The position numbers and the translations under genes were made by a program. From CAVWGP01 sp963754645 (GTDB lineage Bacteria; Pseudomonadota; Alphaproteobacteria; Bin65), in NCBI GenBank assembly GCA_963754645.1, contig CAVWGP010000006.1:1-64000 (forward strand): a DNA stretch of 64,000 nt, given 5' to 3'. Of the stretch, positions 35,381 to 46,287 are shown piece after piece. How positions within the stretch are numbered: the stretch's first letter is position 1; each line of letters begins with the position of its first letter. The notes below the pieces were generated by a model. The model saw nothing but the letters and a program-made list of their open reading frames with translations. It was not told the origin of the DNA and ran no database searches.

Positions 35381-35593
35381 TCATCGGAGGCGCGGCCGGT
35401 CGCGCACGATGTTGGGCCGGGTAGCCTCGGTCCATGCGGGTGGCAAGCTGACATGGCCGCTGGCGCCATCGTGATCGCCCACATTGCGCAGCTCGGCGGT
35501 TCGGCTGCTCGCGCGGTGATGGGCATTCTTGACATGGCGCGCCATCACGACCTTGGCCGTCCGGCAGATGTCGATTTCCGAGACCTGCGGCAT
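35381..35593 (-). CDS. possible small hypothetical protein, probably decayed
   Basis: 70-residue frame from ATG 35593. Its first part (SEIDICRTAKVVMARHVKNA, then HHRASSRTAELRNVGDHDGA) resembles small helical proteins common in Hyphomicrobiales that begin with a D-I-W-R-x-A-K helix and an A/E-rich second helix; this similarity is from memory. The remainder after GDHDGA does not continue the pattern, suggesting a frameshift. Low confidence. Confidence 0.3.
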   Translation of the reverse strand: MPQVSEIDICRTAKVVMARHVKNAHHRASSRTAELRNVGDHDGASGHVSLPPAWTEATRPNIVRDRPRLR

Positions 35594-35679
35594 GGTGCGA
35601 CGATAGCTCACGCGCTATGTTGACACTGTGCGCTTCATGATCAGCCGTGCGCCGGTGCTCACGCTGTGACCCGCCGTCG

Positions 35680-35973
35680 CCGACCGGCGCCGAGCTTCTA
35701 TTCGAGGTGTTCAGTCAGCGCTATGAACGCGGCTCGACGATCGTCACCTCGAACCTGCCGTTCGAGGATTGGACATCCGTGTTCGGCTCGGAGCGTCTCA
35801 CGGGAGCGCTGCTCGACCGGCTCACACATCACGTCCATATCCTCTCGATGAACGGCGAGAGCTATCGTTCGGCCCAGTCCTCGAACCGGCGGCGGCCGGC
35901 CGCCAGGGCGGAGCAAAAGCAAGCCAGCGCCGACAATGTCGATCCCGACACCGGCGAGATCATCCAGCCGTAG
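35680..35973 (+). mobile_element. IS21-family IstB helper ATPase, 3' remnant
   Basis: C-terminal ~97 residues of IstB, the AAA+ helper of IS21 transposition: GAELLFEVFSQRYERGSTIV, TSNLPFEDWTSVFGSERLTG and ALLDRLTHHVHILSMNGESY, then a Lys/Arg/Gln-rich tail. The 5' two thirds, with the Walker motifs, are absent and no istA is present, so it cannot act. A 44 bp perfect palindrome begins 19 bp past the stop. Confidence 0.85.
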
Positions 35974-35992
35974 CCGTCAAAACATTCGCGCC

Positions 35993-36036
35993 GCCGACAT
36001 GCAAAGGGGCCCGATCGGGCCCCTTTGCATGTCGGC
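35993..36036. repeat. 44 bp perfect palindrome
   Basis: GCCGACATGCAAAGGGGCCC-GA (35993-36014) is followed without a gap by its exact reverse complement (36015-36036). It lies between the IstB remnant (+) and a truncated antiporter gene (-). It could act as a two-way terminator hairpin, or mark an IS end or recombination junction. There is no T run typical of an intrinsic terminator. Confidence 0.85.
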
Positions 36037-36196
36037 TCATCCTCGCGCCACTGGCCTGCTTTTACTCCGCCCCCGCGGCCTGGAATCTCTCCGCCGTTGA
36101 CACGAGAATGCCGGCAGATCGGAAATGCCATCGTATGGTCTCCCCCCATTCCCGCTGTGGCATGTGGGCCTCTATACCGGGACTCCCCAGCCTAGC

Positions 36197-36570
36197 CTAC
36201 CGCCGGCCTTCTGGCCGCGGTTGTTCGACCAGTCGCATCAGAAACGGTGTTGCCACCATCGAGATCGCGATCAGCACGCTTGCCAGAGCCGACAATTCCG
36301 GCGTCAACAATCCACCCGCTTGCGACGCAGCAAACAGCACAAAGCCGAATTCGCCGCACTGCGACAGCACCAAGGCCATCCGTACCGCGTCACGCACGAC
36401 GATGCCCGACAGCAACGCCAGAGCAAACATAACGGCGAATTTGATCACGAGAATGGCCACTGTGTTCAGAACAACCAGCAGCCAGGATGCCGCCAGGACC
36501 TCAAGGTTCAACGAAGCACCGATGCTGATAAAAAACAGCGCGAGAAACATGTTCTTGACCGGTTCCACGA
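36197..36570 (-). pseudogene. KefB/CPA2-type cation:proton antiporter, C-terminal membrane fragment
   Basis: About 120 residues from the end of a monovalent cation:proton antiporter-2 membrane domain: EPVKNMFLALFFISIGASLN, WLLVVLNTVAILVIKFAVMF, VRMALVLSQCGEFGFVLFAA and LASVLIAISMVATPFLMRLV. The N-terminal two thirds are absent; the frame runs back directly into the histidine kinase sequence at a 16 bp palindrome. The cytosolic NAD-binding domain usual in Kef proteins is also missing. Non-functional as seen. Confidence 0.75.
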
Positions 36571-36578
36571 TCGTGGAA

Positions 36579-39363
36579 GAGGCGGGAGATCGACAAGCCC
36601 AGCCCCATACCGTTCGACTTTGTTGTGTAGAACGGTTCAAACAGTCGCTCGAGGGCCGCTGGCGCCAGACCCGGACCCGAATCGCGCACCGAGACGAGCA
36701 AGCCGTCCATTCCGTCATACTCGCACTGATTACTAGTTCGCGCTGCCCTTCGGTGGCGCCGCTCATTGCCTCGATAGCGTTGATAATCCAGATTTAGGAC
36801 CACCTGTTGGAGTTGGATTTCTTGATCTCCGTTGATCAGGGGCAAGTCGCTTGCAAGTTCCGTGCGCACGGAAACTCCGTTCTTCGCCGCTTCGCCACTG
36901 GTCAGGGCTACCGTTTCAAGGATCGCGTCATTGATCGCAATATCATCCTTTCGAAATGGGGCCTTCTTGATAAGGGCCCGGATCCGGCCGATGACCTCGC
37001 CGGCTCGAATGCCGTTCTCGACGATGCGGCTAAGGGCGCCCCATGACCTCCTCGATATTCGGCTGCTGAGCATTCAGCCAGCGCAGCGCAGCCTGGGCGT
37101 TGGTGACTGCCGCGGCGATCGGTTGACTTACCTCGTGAGCGATCGAGGCGGTCAGCTGACCCATGGTCGTCACGCGATTAACATGGGCGAGTTCCGACTG
37201 TGACTTTGCGCAAAGCTTCGGAGGCGAGCACATGGTCGGTGAGATCGCGGATGATGGCGAGCGCGGCTTCCACTCGTTCAGAACTAGCCGTAGAGGCGAG
37301 TAGGTCACCACGTGATAGCGCCGGCCCAGAAAGTTTGTGAACCAGTCCGCCATACTGACTTCCTCACCCGCGAAGCATCGGTCCAGATGCGGCTTGACCA
37401 CTTGGTCAAAAAGACTTGGGTGCCGGAAAGTTCAGAGACGTGTTTGCCGACTATGCTCTCGGTCGGCATTCCCCAATTTCGCTCGTACCCGGGATTGACC
37501 CGACGGTAACGGTAATCCCTGCCGATGACGGCGATTGCATCAGGCGAGGTGAGGAGCACCTGTTGGATCAGGTGTTCCGCCCGCTTGCGTTGAGTGATGT
37601 CGCGTACCAGGGAAAGGGCCAACCAGCGGTCGCCATGCCGAAATTCCCGAATGCGGACCTCGACTGGAAACAATGTGCCGTCCTTTCGAAGGTGACGACC
37701 CTCATAGGTGAGGGTTCGCCCCGCGCGTAAACCCTCGCGGATACGCTGCAGCATCTCTTGAGTCAGATCCGGACCGTATTCAAATGGCGTCATCCCGATC
37801 AATTCGTCGCGGGTAAAACCCGAAGCTTTCGCAGGCTTCGCGGTTCACATCCAGAACGGTCGAATTTCTCGTAAAGGAAGAACGCGTCTGTAGCGTGGTC
37901 GGCGAAGGTACGGAAACGGGCTTCGTCGCCTGCAACTCTGCCTCAGCGCGCTTGCGATCCGTAACGTCCACTGCGGTGCCGACGTATCGCGTCAGCGCTC
38001 TGGCTTCGTTGAGAACGGCGTGGCCAATCACGTGCACGTGCTTAACAGCTCCATCGGGCAGCATGATACGGTGATCCAGCACGAAGTCGGCCTTCTCAGC
38101 GCGGGCGCGTTCGAACTGCTGAGTGAAGGAGGCGAAATCCTCTGGATGGACGACTGCCCATATCTGGTCGCGGTTCGGAGGACTGTCACGCTCGGGATCG
38201 AGCCCATAAATTCGGAACATCTCTTCGGACCAGTGTCGGCCCTGGTCGCTATAGACGTCCCAGGCCCAGCTGCCCGTGTGGGTCAGCTTCTGCGCCTCGG
38301 CAAGAAAAGCCTCGCTTTGCTTGCGCTCTTCTGATATCCGTCAGTATCCCGTACCACTTGAGGACGTTTCCCTTAGCGTCACGTAGCGGCTCTACGCGCG
38401 CCAAGAACCAACGGTATTCCCCATCCCTGCGGCGGACCCGCGCCTCGCTCTCGAACGGCTCGCCGCTCGCTGGCTAACGATGCTCTCCGCTTCTGCGCGT
38501 AGTCCTCGAAATCTTCGGGGTGAATGAAGTTCCCCCAGTCTGACCCTGCCGCATCCTGGGACATAATCCGCGCAATCGCGTCGACGCCGGTCGACGAATA
38601 CGGTCGTTCCGTCGGGCCGAGCCGTCCACGTCATCGCGGGGAATTGTTTCGACGACATCACGAAGCTCTTTTTCACGTTGGCGCAGCGCTTGCTTCCGCG
38701 CGCTTCGGCTCGGTGATGTTCCGCCCGACGCCGCGGTAGCCGATGAAGCGGCCGGCGTCGTCGAACACCGGCAGTCCGGAGACCGACACGTAGCGCTTGC
38801 CGCCGTCGAGCGTCGGCCGCGCGAGCTCGAAATCGCGGAACGGCAGGTGGGCCTCGAGCGTCGCCCGGTGCTTGCGCCAGGCCTCTTCGTCCGGCTCGAG
38901 GTACGGCACCTCCCAGCGCGTCTTGCCGATCTCCGAGCCCGGCGCCGGCGCATCGGCGAGGTTCTCGGCGAACTCCTGGCGGGTGAAGCGATGCTGCGCG
39001 TCGGTTTCCCAGTACACATCGAAGGAGAATTGCACGAGCGTGCGAAAGCGCTCCTCGCTCGCCCGCAGAACCGCTATTGCAGAGCGGCCTTGCAGGGCGA
39101 AGAAGAGTCGTCACCCCGATTGCGCCCGCAGAGATGAGCAGATTGACAATGCCAATGATTTGGCGTCCCGGGGATTGCGACACGGCATAGCTTAAAAGTG
39201 TAAGGGACACGCAACCGGCTCCAACCAGCACGACGATGTCTCGTGCTTGGCAGACGCTCGCGGCCATCAGCACAACAGCGATGTAGAGCACACCAACCGG
39301 GATGTTCGCATCAGTGATCGTGTCGACAATGAAGATCAGGCTCGCAAGTGCAGCGCCCGCCAC
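36579..39363 (-). pseudogene. membrane multi-PAS sensor histidine kinase, frameshifted and 3' truncated
   Basis: Reading N to C across several frames: membrane helices (NIPVGVLYIAVVLMAASVCQ, IVVLVGAGCVSLTLLSYAVS); a PAS domain (39,035-38,690) ending GRFIGYRGVGRNITEPKRAE; a further PAS; a PAS/PAC region with MFRIYGLDPERD and LTRYVGTAVDVTDRKRAEAE; a PAS ending RWLALSLVRDITQRKRAEHL; then a kinase core with H box TMGQLTASIAHEVSQPIAAA and G boxes SVRDSGPGLA and GMGLGLSISR. At least five indels break it, and it ends at 36,579 where the KefB fragment begins. It is divergent from the FixJ-like regulator at 39,536, its likely partner. Confidence 0.75.
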
Positions 39364-39535
39364 GCGAAGTTTGCGGCGCTCTCCGAGCCGTGTGAGCTGT
39401 GTCGCACGGTGTCCTCCGCTTCAAGCCGCCCGCTACGGAACTGCGGTCTGCAGGGCGCCACGTACATTGACGACACCGGCGCACTAATCCAGCATGCAAT
39501 TCGGCACAAGCCCGCTTCACCTCGAGCCTTTTCTC

Positions 39536-40217
39536 ATGCCGAGCGTTCGCTCCTCACCTACCCCGAGAGATCAGGACCCTCCTTCCGAGCTCGCCGCGAT
39601 CGTCCATATCATCGACGACGACGCCTCGCTGCGCGACGCGCTCGACAGCCTGTTCCGCTCGGTGGGACTGGAGACGCGCCGCTACGGCTCGGCCCAGGAA
39701 TTTCTCGACGCGACGCAGCCCGACGCGCCGGGCTGTATGGTGCTCGACGTCAGGCTCCGGGGCTTTCAGGCCTCGATTTCCAGGCTAAGCTCAGCGAATC
39801 GGCATCCGCATGCCGGTGGTCGTGATGACCGGCCACGGCGGACATTCCGATGACGGTACGCGCGATGAAGGCGGGCGCGGTGGACTTCCTTACCAAGCCG
39901 TTCCGCGATCAGGACATGCTAGACGCGGTGGAAAGGCCATCGAGCGCGACCGCGCGCGCGCGCGAAAGCGACGGCAAGGCTGACGCTTTGCGAGCGCGGT
40001 CGGGACGCTCTCGCCGCGCGAGCGGCAGGTGATGGCGCTGCCGCGGCCGGGCAAAATGAACAACAGGTCGCGGCATAAGCTCAAGCTCAGCGAGATCACT
40101 GTGAAGATATACCGCGGCAACGCGATGCGGAAGATGGGGGCGAAATCCTTCGCCGACTTAGTCCGCATGGCCGAGGCGCTACACCTCAAACCGGACAGCG
40201 CCGGTTCAGCCGCATAA
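39536..40217 (+). pseudogene. FixJ/NarL-type response regulator, frameshifted
   Basis: Joined across frames this is a FixJ-family regulator. The receiver has AAIVHIIDDDASLRDALDSL and phosphoacceptor Asp in GCMVLDVRLRG; AMKAGAVDFLTKPFRDQDML carries the conserved Lys. The LuxR-type HTH includes ERQVMAL and LKLSEITVKIYRGNAMRKMG. Indels fall near 39,770, 39,840, 39,930 and 40,050. It is divergent from the PAS histidine kinase, which fits a two-component pair, and upstream of an intact receiver protein. Confidence 0.75.
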
Positions 40218-40308
40218 ACTTCCGTATAATTCCGCACCGCCCACGAACAGCGCACAATCGGCTCGCGCGTCCGAAGTCACGCTTGGTTGGGCGCAGCTTT
40301 GTGTCGGA

Positions 40309-40686
40309 GTGAAGTGCTTGGAACATCAGAGGTTGATCTCGGTCATTGACGACGACGACGCGATGCGGCTGTCACTCGACGGGTTTGTGCGGTCGCTCGG
40401 TTACGCAGTCGAGACGTTTCGCTCCGCCGAGGATTTCCTCTCACGCGGCGCGAATTTGCGCGCGCGCTGCATCATCAGCGACATCAAGATGCCAGGCATC
40501 AGCGGACTCGAGCTGATTGGCGTTCTGCGCTCGCGCGGCATCAGGACGCCGGTCATCTTGATGACGGCGTTCGGCGAAGAGGCTACACGCGCCGGCGCCA
40601 GCCGTGCCGGCGCGGTTTGCTTTCTCGGCAAGCCGTTCGATGCGCAGACCCTGATCGCTTGCATCGAGCGCGCGCTCGCCGCGTGA
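40309..40686 (+). CDS. single-domain CheY/FixJ-N-type receiver protein
   Basis: 125 residues, a stand-alone receiver: acidic pair in LISVIDDDDAMRLSLDGFVR, phosphoacceptor Asp in CIISDIKMPGISGLELIGVL, Thr in TPVILMTAFGEE and Lys in GAVCFLGKPFDAQTL. No output domain. It resembles the receiver half of FixJ-like regulators and may modulate the neighbouring kinase. The start is probably GTG 40309; TTG 40318 is possible. One of few intact genes in this stretch. Confidence 0.8.
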   Translation: MKCLEHQRLISVIDDDDAMRLSLDGFVRSLGYAVETFRSAEDFLSRGANLRARCIISDIKMPGISGLELIGVLRSRGIRTPVILMTAFGEEATRAGASRAGAVCFLGKPFDAQTLIACIERALAA

Positions 40687-40703
40687 CCACGTGGGGCAGC
40701 GAC

Positions 40704-40760
40704 GAAACGAGCGTATAGGCCTTACATACCTAGGTATGACTGTTCGCGTGGCCGCCGGCG
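40704..40760 (+). promoter_or_regulatory. duplicated upstream motif, copy A
   Basis: Shares GTATAGG, TACATACCTAGGTATGACTG and the following GTTcGCG...CGCCGGC with copy B at 41331. The palindrome ATACCTAGGTAT sits in its centre. It lies 18 bp past the receiver gene. Conservation between otherwise dissimilar flanks suggests a regulator binding site or promoter; which factor is unknown. Confidence 0.45.
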
Positions 40761-41330
40761 CGTAGCATCGCGCCAAGAAGATCGGCATGACGGGCGGAGC
40801 CGAGAAACCGGGGTGCCGAGAAACCGCGGAGCCTCGCATGAAAATCGATGGCTCGGCTGTTTGAAAAGGCCGAGCATATGAGACACCACGGCCGATGACA
40901 CTTCAGAATTCCTACAGCTCTGCGATCGCGGCCCTGCATTTCACGCCACGGCGGCCATGGGACGACGACGCAGGACCAACTCCACGCCCGAATCCGCTCG
41001 CGCTTTACAAGAGCTGACCGGCGCTGGAACCGGTGGCCGCGCCTCCTCGGCCGCCTCTGGGCCGCTCTCCGTCTTCGTCTCTCGCGGAAAGCGGCCCCGC
41101 CTGCAACCCGCGCAGCAGCATCGTGGCATCTGACGGCCGCAATTCGTGCCGGCGCGGTCGAGTTGGGAGAGAGCGCCCGCACACGAACGAGCCGCCGGCG
41201 AACTCGCGCCAGTGTGTTGACATTTTAGGATCAAGCCGGCGCGAACCGTGGGCGGGTCCTTGTGATCGCCCCCGTTGAGCAAACGCTTGCGAGGTGGTGC
41301 TCGCCGCATGAGAAGCGCCCGGACCGAGGC

Positions 41331-41387
41331 CAAACGAATGTATAGGCGCTTTATACCCAGGTCTGACTGTTTGCGCAGGCGCCGGCA
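41331..41387 (+). promoter_or_regulatory. duplicated upstream motif, copy B
   Basis: TGTATAGGCGCTTTATACCC then AGGTCTGACTGTTTGCG aligns with copy A at 40704 along about 56 bp. It lies 259 bp upstream of the efflux lipoprotein gene at 41,646, where it could serve as promoter or operator for the RND operon. The nearby FixJ-like regulator is a candidate binder, by proximity only. Confidence 0.45.
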
Positions 41388-41645
41388 TTGACGATCGCGA
41401 CGAATGAAATCGCACGAGAACGGCGCGTCAGAAGTGGAATGAGCGAGATGCGACAGGCGGACTGGATTCTCGCTGCAGTGGGCGCAGTGCTCATCGCTAC
41501 CTCACTGATTGCTGTAGTTGGGTTTAACCACGTAGGCCGCGATCGGGCGAGTGTCCGCGATGGTGCGAATCAGCCCGCGTCCGTCTCATTGCTCTCGAAC
41601 GGCAGGCGCAAGCACATGCAATTTAAACAACTTAGAGGCGTAAAA

Positions 41646-42729
41646 ATGAAGTGGGGATCCAGTCTGCTCGTTCTCGCCGTGGCGATGGCTGCGGCCGGCT
41701 GCTCATCGGAAGCGCCGAAAGCGCCCGAGGTGAGGCCGGTGCGCACGGTCGTGGTGATCCGAAGCCGATCGACGACGACCGCCAGGCGGTCGGCGAGATC
41801 AGGCCGCGCCACGAAAGCGATCTCGGGTTCCGGGTCGCCGGCAAGCTGGTCTCGCGCGCGGTCGAGGTCGGCGAAAGGGTAAAGGGGGCGAGCTCCTGGC
41901 CCGGCTCGACGAGCAGGATTATCGGAACAAGCTGCGCTCGGCCGAGGCCGACGTCGCGTCCGCCGAGGCCGTGCTGGCCGAGGCCCAGGGCGCCGAGCGG
42001 CGTCAAGGCCGCTGATCGTCAGGGGTGACGACGCGGGCCAACTACGATGTCGCCCTGAGGAACCTGCGCTCGGCCGAGGCCAAGCTCGCATCGGCCAAGG
42101 CGGCACTGGACCTGGCCAAGGACCAGCTCGCCTACACCGAGCTGCGGGCCGACTTCGACGGCATCGTCACCGCCGTCGGCGCCGAGCCGGGCCAGGTCGT
42201 CAATGCCGGCCAGATGGTCGTGCGGCTGGCGCAAGCCCGAGCGACAAGGACGCCGTCTTCGCCATCGCCGAGACGGCGTTCCGCGACCGCCCGCCCGACG
42301 ACCGGCCGCAGGTCATCGTCCGTCTGCTGAGCAATCCCGACATCTCTGCGCGAAGGCGTCGTGCGCGAAGATCTCGCCGGTCGCCGACCCGACCACGCGC
42401 ACCTATCAGGTGAAGGTGACGCTCGAAGATCCGCCCGCCGCAGATGCGGTTCGGCGCCAGCGTGGTCGGCCGTCTGAAGGCGCACGACGGCGCCGGTCGT
42501 CGTGCTGCCCGGCAGCGCGCTGTTCGACAAGGCCGGCAAGCCGGCCGTCTGGATCGTCGACGCCGGCGCGAGCACGGTGGCGCTGAGGCCCGTCGTGGTC
42601 GCCCGCTACGAGACCGATCGCGTCGTCATCAGCGACGGCCTGCGCAAGGGCGACATCGTCGTCACCGCCGGCGTCAACCGGCTGCGCGAAGGCCAGAGGT
42701 GCGCCTGGCAGAGGCGAGCCGGGCCATGA
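41646..42729 (+). pseudogene. RND efflux periplasmic adaptor lipoprotein, frameshifted
   Basis: Membrane fusion protein of an RND efflux system. It begins with a lipoprotein signal (LLVLAVAMAAAGCSS, lipobox AAGC) after GAGGCGTAAAA. Across frames: DLGFRVAGKLVSRAVEVGER, LLARLDEQDY-like text, coiled-coil ANYDVALRNLRSAEAKLASA, lipoyl half AYTELRADFDGIVTAVGAEP, beta-barrel VADPTTRTYQVKVTLEDPP and AVWIVDAGASTVALRPVVV. At least six indels. Its stop overlaps the ATG of the RND permease at 42726. Confidence 0.8.
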
Positions 42730-45700
42730 CGAGCTTCAACCTTTCGGACTGGGCGCTGCGCCACAAGAGCTTCGTCGCTCTACCTGATGCTGGTCTCGGC
42801 GCTGGCCGGCTCATGGCCTACGGCAGGCTCGGCCGCGAGGAGGACCCGCCCTTCACCATCAAGACCATGGTGGTGCAAGACGCTGTGGCCGGGCGCCACC
42901 GTCGAGCGACACGCTGCAGCAGGTCACCGACCGCATCGAGAAGAAGCTCGAGGAGATGCCCGAACCTCGACTACGTGCGCAGCTACACGAAGCCCGGCGA
43001 GTCGGACGTCTTCGTCAACCTGAAGGACACGCGTCGCGCCGCCAAGGTGCCGGACATCTGGTACCAGGTGCGCAAGAAGGTCGGCGACATCCGCGCACAC
43101 CTGCCCTCGGATGTGTCGGGCCCTTCTTCAACGACGAGTTCGGCGACACCTACGCGCTCATCTACGCCTTCACCGCCGACGGCTTCACGCATCGCGAGCT
43201 GCGCGACTAGCTCGAGCTGGTCCGCAGCCGAGCTGCTGCGCGTGCAGGACGTCGCCAAGGTCGACTTCATCGGCGCCCAGGACGAGAAGATCTACCTCGA
43301 GTTCTCGACCCAGCAGCTGGCGGCCCTCGGGCATCGACGCCGAGCACGCTGATCGCAGACGCTGCAGGCGCAGAACGCCGTTGATGCCGAGCGGCATGGT
43401 CGAGGCCGGCGCCGAGCGGATCGCGATCCGCGTCTCCGGCGAGTTCGCCTCGGAGGACAGCCTCAAGGCCGTCAACTTCCGCGCCAACGGCCGCTTCTTC
43501 CGCCTGAGCGACATCGCCACGTCACGCGCGGCTACGCCGATCCGCCGCAGCCGATGTTCCGCTTCAACGGCCAGCCGGCGATCGGGCTCGCCATCTCGAT
43601 GCGCACGGGCGGCGACGTGCTGGCGCTCGGCGAACCATCGAAGGACGCGCATGGCCGGCAGATCACGCGCGAGCTGCCGATCGGCATCGACGTGCACCTC
43701 GTCGCCGACCAGCCGCATGTCGTCGAAGAGGCGGTCGGCGAGTTCACCAAGAGCTTGTCGAGGCGATCGCCATCGTGCTCGGCGGTCAGCTTCATCGCGC
43801 TCGGCTGGCGGCCCGGCATCGTCGTGGCGATCGCGATCCCGCTGGTGCTCGCGATCACGCTTCGTCGTCATGCAGTTCTCGGCATCTCGCTTGCAGCGGA
43901 TCTCGCTCGGCGCGCTGATCATCGCGCTCGGCCTGCTGGTCGACGACGCCATGATCGCGGTCGAGATGATGATCACGAAGCTCGAGGAGGGCGGCGACAA
44001 GATCACGGCCGCGACCTTCGCCTATACCTCGACCGCGTTCCCGATGCTGACCGGCACGCTGGTGACCATCGCCGGGTTCGTTCCGGTCGGCTTCGCGCAG
44101 AGCGCGCGCCGGCGAATACTGCTTCACGCTGTTCGCCGTCGTCGCCATCGCGCTGATCGTGTCCTGGATCGTCGCGGTGCTGTTCACGCCGCTGACCGGC
44201 GTCTGCATCCTGCCCGAGCAAGCATGAAGGGCCATGGCGGCCACGGCCAGTCGGCGTCGTCTCGCGCGCTTCCACGCGCATGCTCGACGGCGCTGCGGCG
44301 CAAATGGATCTGGTGCTCGGCGGCCACCGCCGGACTGTTCGTGCTGTCGCTGGTCGGCATGCGCTTCGTGCAGCAGCAGTTCTTCCCGGCCTCCGACCGC
44401 CCCGAGCTGCTGGTCAACCTGACGCTGCCGCAGAACGGCGTCGATCGACGCGACGCAGGAGACCGTCGACGCGCATCGAGAAGGTGCTCGAAGGCCGACC
44501 CGGACATCGACCACTGGAGCTTCTATGTCGGCCAGGGCGCGGTGCGCTTCTACCTGCCGCTCGATGCGCAGCTCGCCAACGACTTCTTCGCGCAGGCCGT
44601 GGTGGTGACCAAGGGCTACAAGCGAGCGCGCAGGCGTCGCAGGCGCGGCTCGAGAAGGCGCTGTCGCCACGGGCTTCGAGAATGTCGCTGGTGCGGGTCA
44701 GCCCGCTGGAGCTCGGGCCGCCGGTCGGCTGGCCGCTCAAGTTCCGCGTCAGCGGCCCCGATCCCGTCGAAGGCGCGCGAACTGGCGCAGGAGTTCGCCC
44801 GGTGCTCGGCACCAACCGCAACGTCGCGCAACATCAACTACGACTGGAACGAGCCGGCCAAGGTCATCCGCGTCGAGGTCGACCAGGACCGCGCGCGCGC
44901 GCTCGGGCATCAGCTCGCAGCAGCTGGCCAGCGCCATCAACGCGATCGCTGTCGGGCACCACCATCACCCAGGTGCGCGACGGCATCTATCTCGTCGACG
45001 TCGTGGCGCGCGCCGTGCCCGAGGAGCGCGCCACGCTCGAGACGCTGCGCAACCTGACGCTCGAGCACCCGGCGGGCCGCAACGTCCCGCTGGCCCAGGT
45101 CGCCAACGCTCTCCTACGACCTGGAGCCGCCGCTGATCTGGCGCCGCCAGCGGCTGCCGACCGTGACCGTGCAGGCCGACGTCGCGCCGGGCATCGAGGC
45201 GGCCACGGTCGTCAAGCAGCTGGAAGCCGCAGATCGAGGCGTTCCGCCGCAAGCTGCCGCCCGGCTACCGCGTGGCGCTCGGCGGCACCGTCGAGGACAG
45301 CGCCAAGGCGCAGGCGCAGCATCTTCGCCGTGTTCCCGCTGATGCTGTTCCTGATGGCGACCATCCTGATGGTGCAGCTGATGAGCTTCCAGCGGCTCGT
45401 TCCTGGTGCTGCTGACGGCGCCGCTGGCGCTGATCGGCGTGGCGGCGGCGCTGCTCGTCTGTCGGCGCGCCGATGGGCTTCGTCGCCATCCTCGGCGTGA
45501 TCTCGCTGACCGGCATGGTGATCCGCAACTCGGTGATCCTGATCGACCAGATCGACAAGCACATCGCCGCGCGGCGAAGCACCCGTGGGACGCGGTGATC
45601 AGCGCCACCGAGCACCGGCTCCGGCCGATCCTGCTGACCGCCGCGGCCGCGATCCTCGGCATGATCCCGATCGCGCCGACCGTGTTCTGGGGGCCGATGG

Positions 45701-45849
45701 CCTACGCGGTCATGGGCGGGCTGGCGGTCGCGACGCTGCTGACGCTGGTATTCCTGCCGGCGCTCTACGTGGCCTGGTTCCGGATCAAGCCCGTGGCGGA
45801 GCCACCGGCGACGTCACTCGCCGCCATTCCTGCCCTCGTCCAAGCCTGA
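42726..45849 (+). pseudogene. RND efflux pump permease, extensively frameshifted
   Basis: About 1,040 codons of an AcrB/MexF-superfamily proton-driven exporter, recovered piecewise in three frames: MTSFNLSDWALRHKSFV, RLGREEDPPFTIKTMVVQ, DVFVNLKDTRRAAKVPDIWY, IRVSGEFASEDSLKAVNFRA, GALIIALGLLVDDAMIAVEM (the TM4 Asp pair of the proton relay), TAFPMLTGTLVTIAGFVPVG, FVQQQFFPASDRPELLVNLT, and C-terminal GVISLTGMVIRNSVILIDQI with GPMAYAVMGGLAVATLLTLV. More than fifteen single-base indels plus an in-frame stop at 43,208 disrupt it. No outer-membrane factor gene follows. Confidence 0.85.
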
Positions 45850-45861
45850 GAAGAGAAAGCG

Positions 45862-46268
45862 ATGACGACCGCGATCCGCAAAACGATCCTGCGCACCGAT
45901 GCGATCTTTTTAATGGTCGCCGGCGGTGGTTTCGCGGCCGACCTGCTCAGCGCCTACTTCGGTGCCGGAGACGTAGCGTTGGCGCTTGTGCAGGCGCCGC
46001 TTTCGGCGGTCGGCGCCATCGCGCGTACCCGATAGCTGTCATCTTTGGCGTCCTTCTGTGGCGAGCGGAGCCGGTGCGCGCCTGGCATCTAACAGCCGTG
46101 GCTTTCCACGGGCTGCTCGGCACGCTGAACTTTATCTTTTGGCCGACCTTCGCGGCGGCCGACAGGCTGGCCGTCGGCTACATCACGACCACGCTGCACA
46201 GGATTTTCGTGGCGCTTCAGCTCAGCGCCGCAGACGCGGCTGCGGCGCGGGCGCCGCGGCCGGTCTAG
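45862..46268 (+). pseudogene. hypothetical multi-span membrane protein, one frameshift
   Basis: About 135 residues with three or four hydrophobic helices: AIFLMVAGGGFAADLLSAYF, YPIAVIFGVLLWRAEP, AVAFHGLLGTLNFIFWPTFA and a C-terminal GYITTTLHRIFVALQL. The ATG at 45862 follows GAAGAGAAAGCG, 12 bp after the RND gene, so it may belong to the efflux operon. A frameshift near 46,015 separates the first 51 residues from the rest. No family recognised. Confidence 0.55.
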
Positions 46269-46287
46269 GCATCACAGGAGAATCGTT

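Larger units (their letters stand above)
40687..41645. other. 959 bp without a supportable gene; contains a duplicated promoter-like motif
   Basis: Open frames here on both strands have arginine/alanine-rich shadow composition and no recognisable domain. What stands out is a ~56 bp sequence present at 40704-40760 and again at 41331-41387 (separate entries). Otherwise I see nothing in it. Confidence 0.5.
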
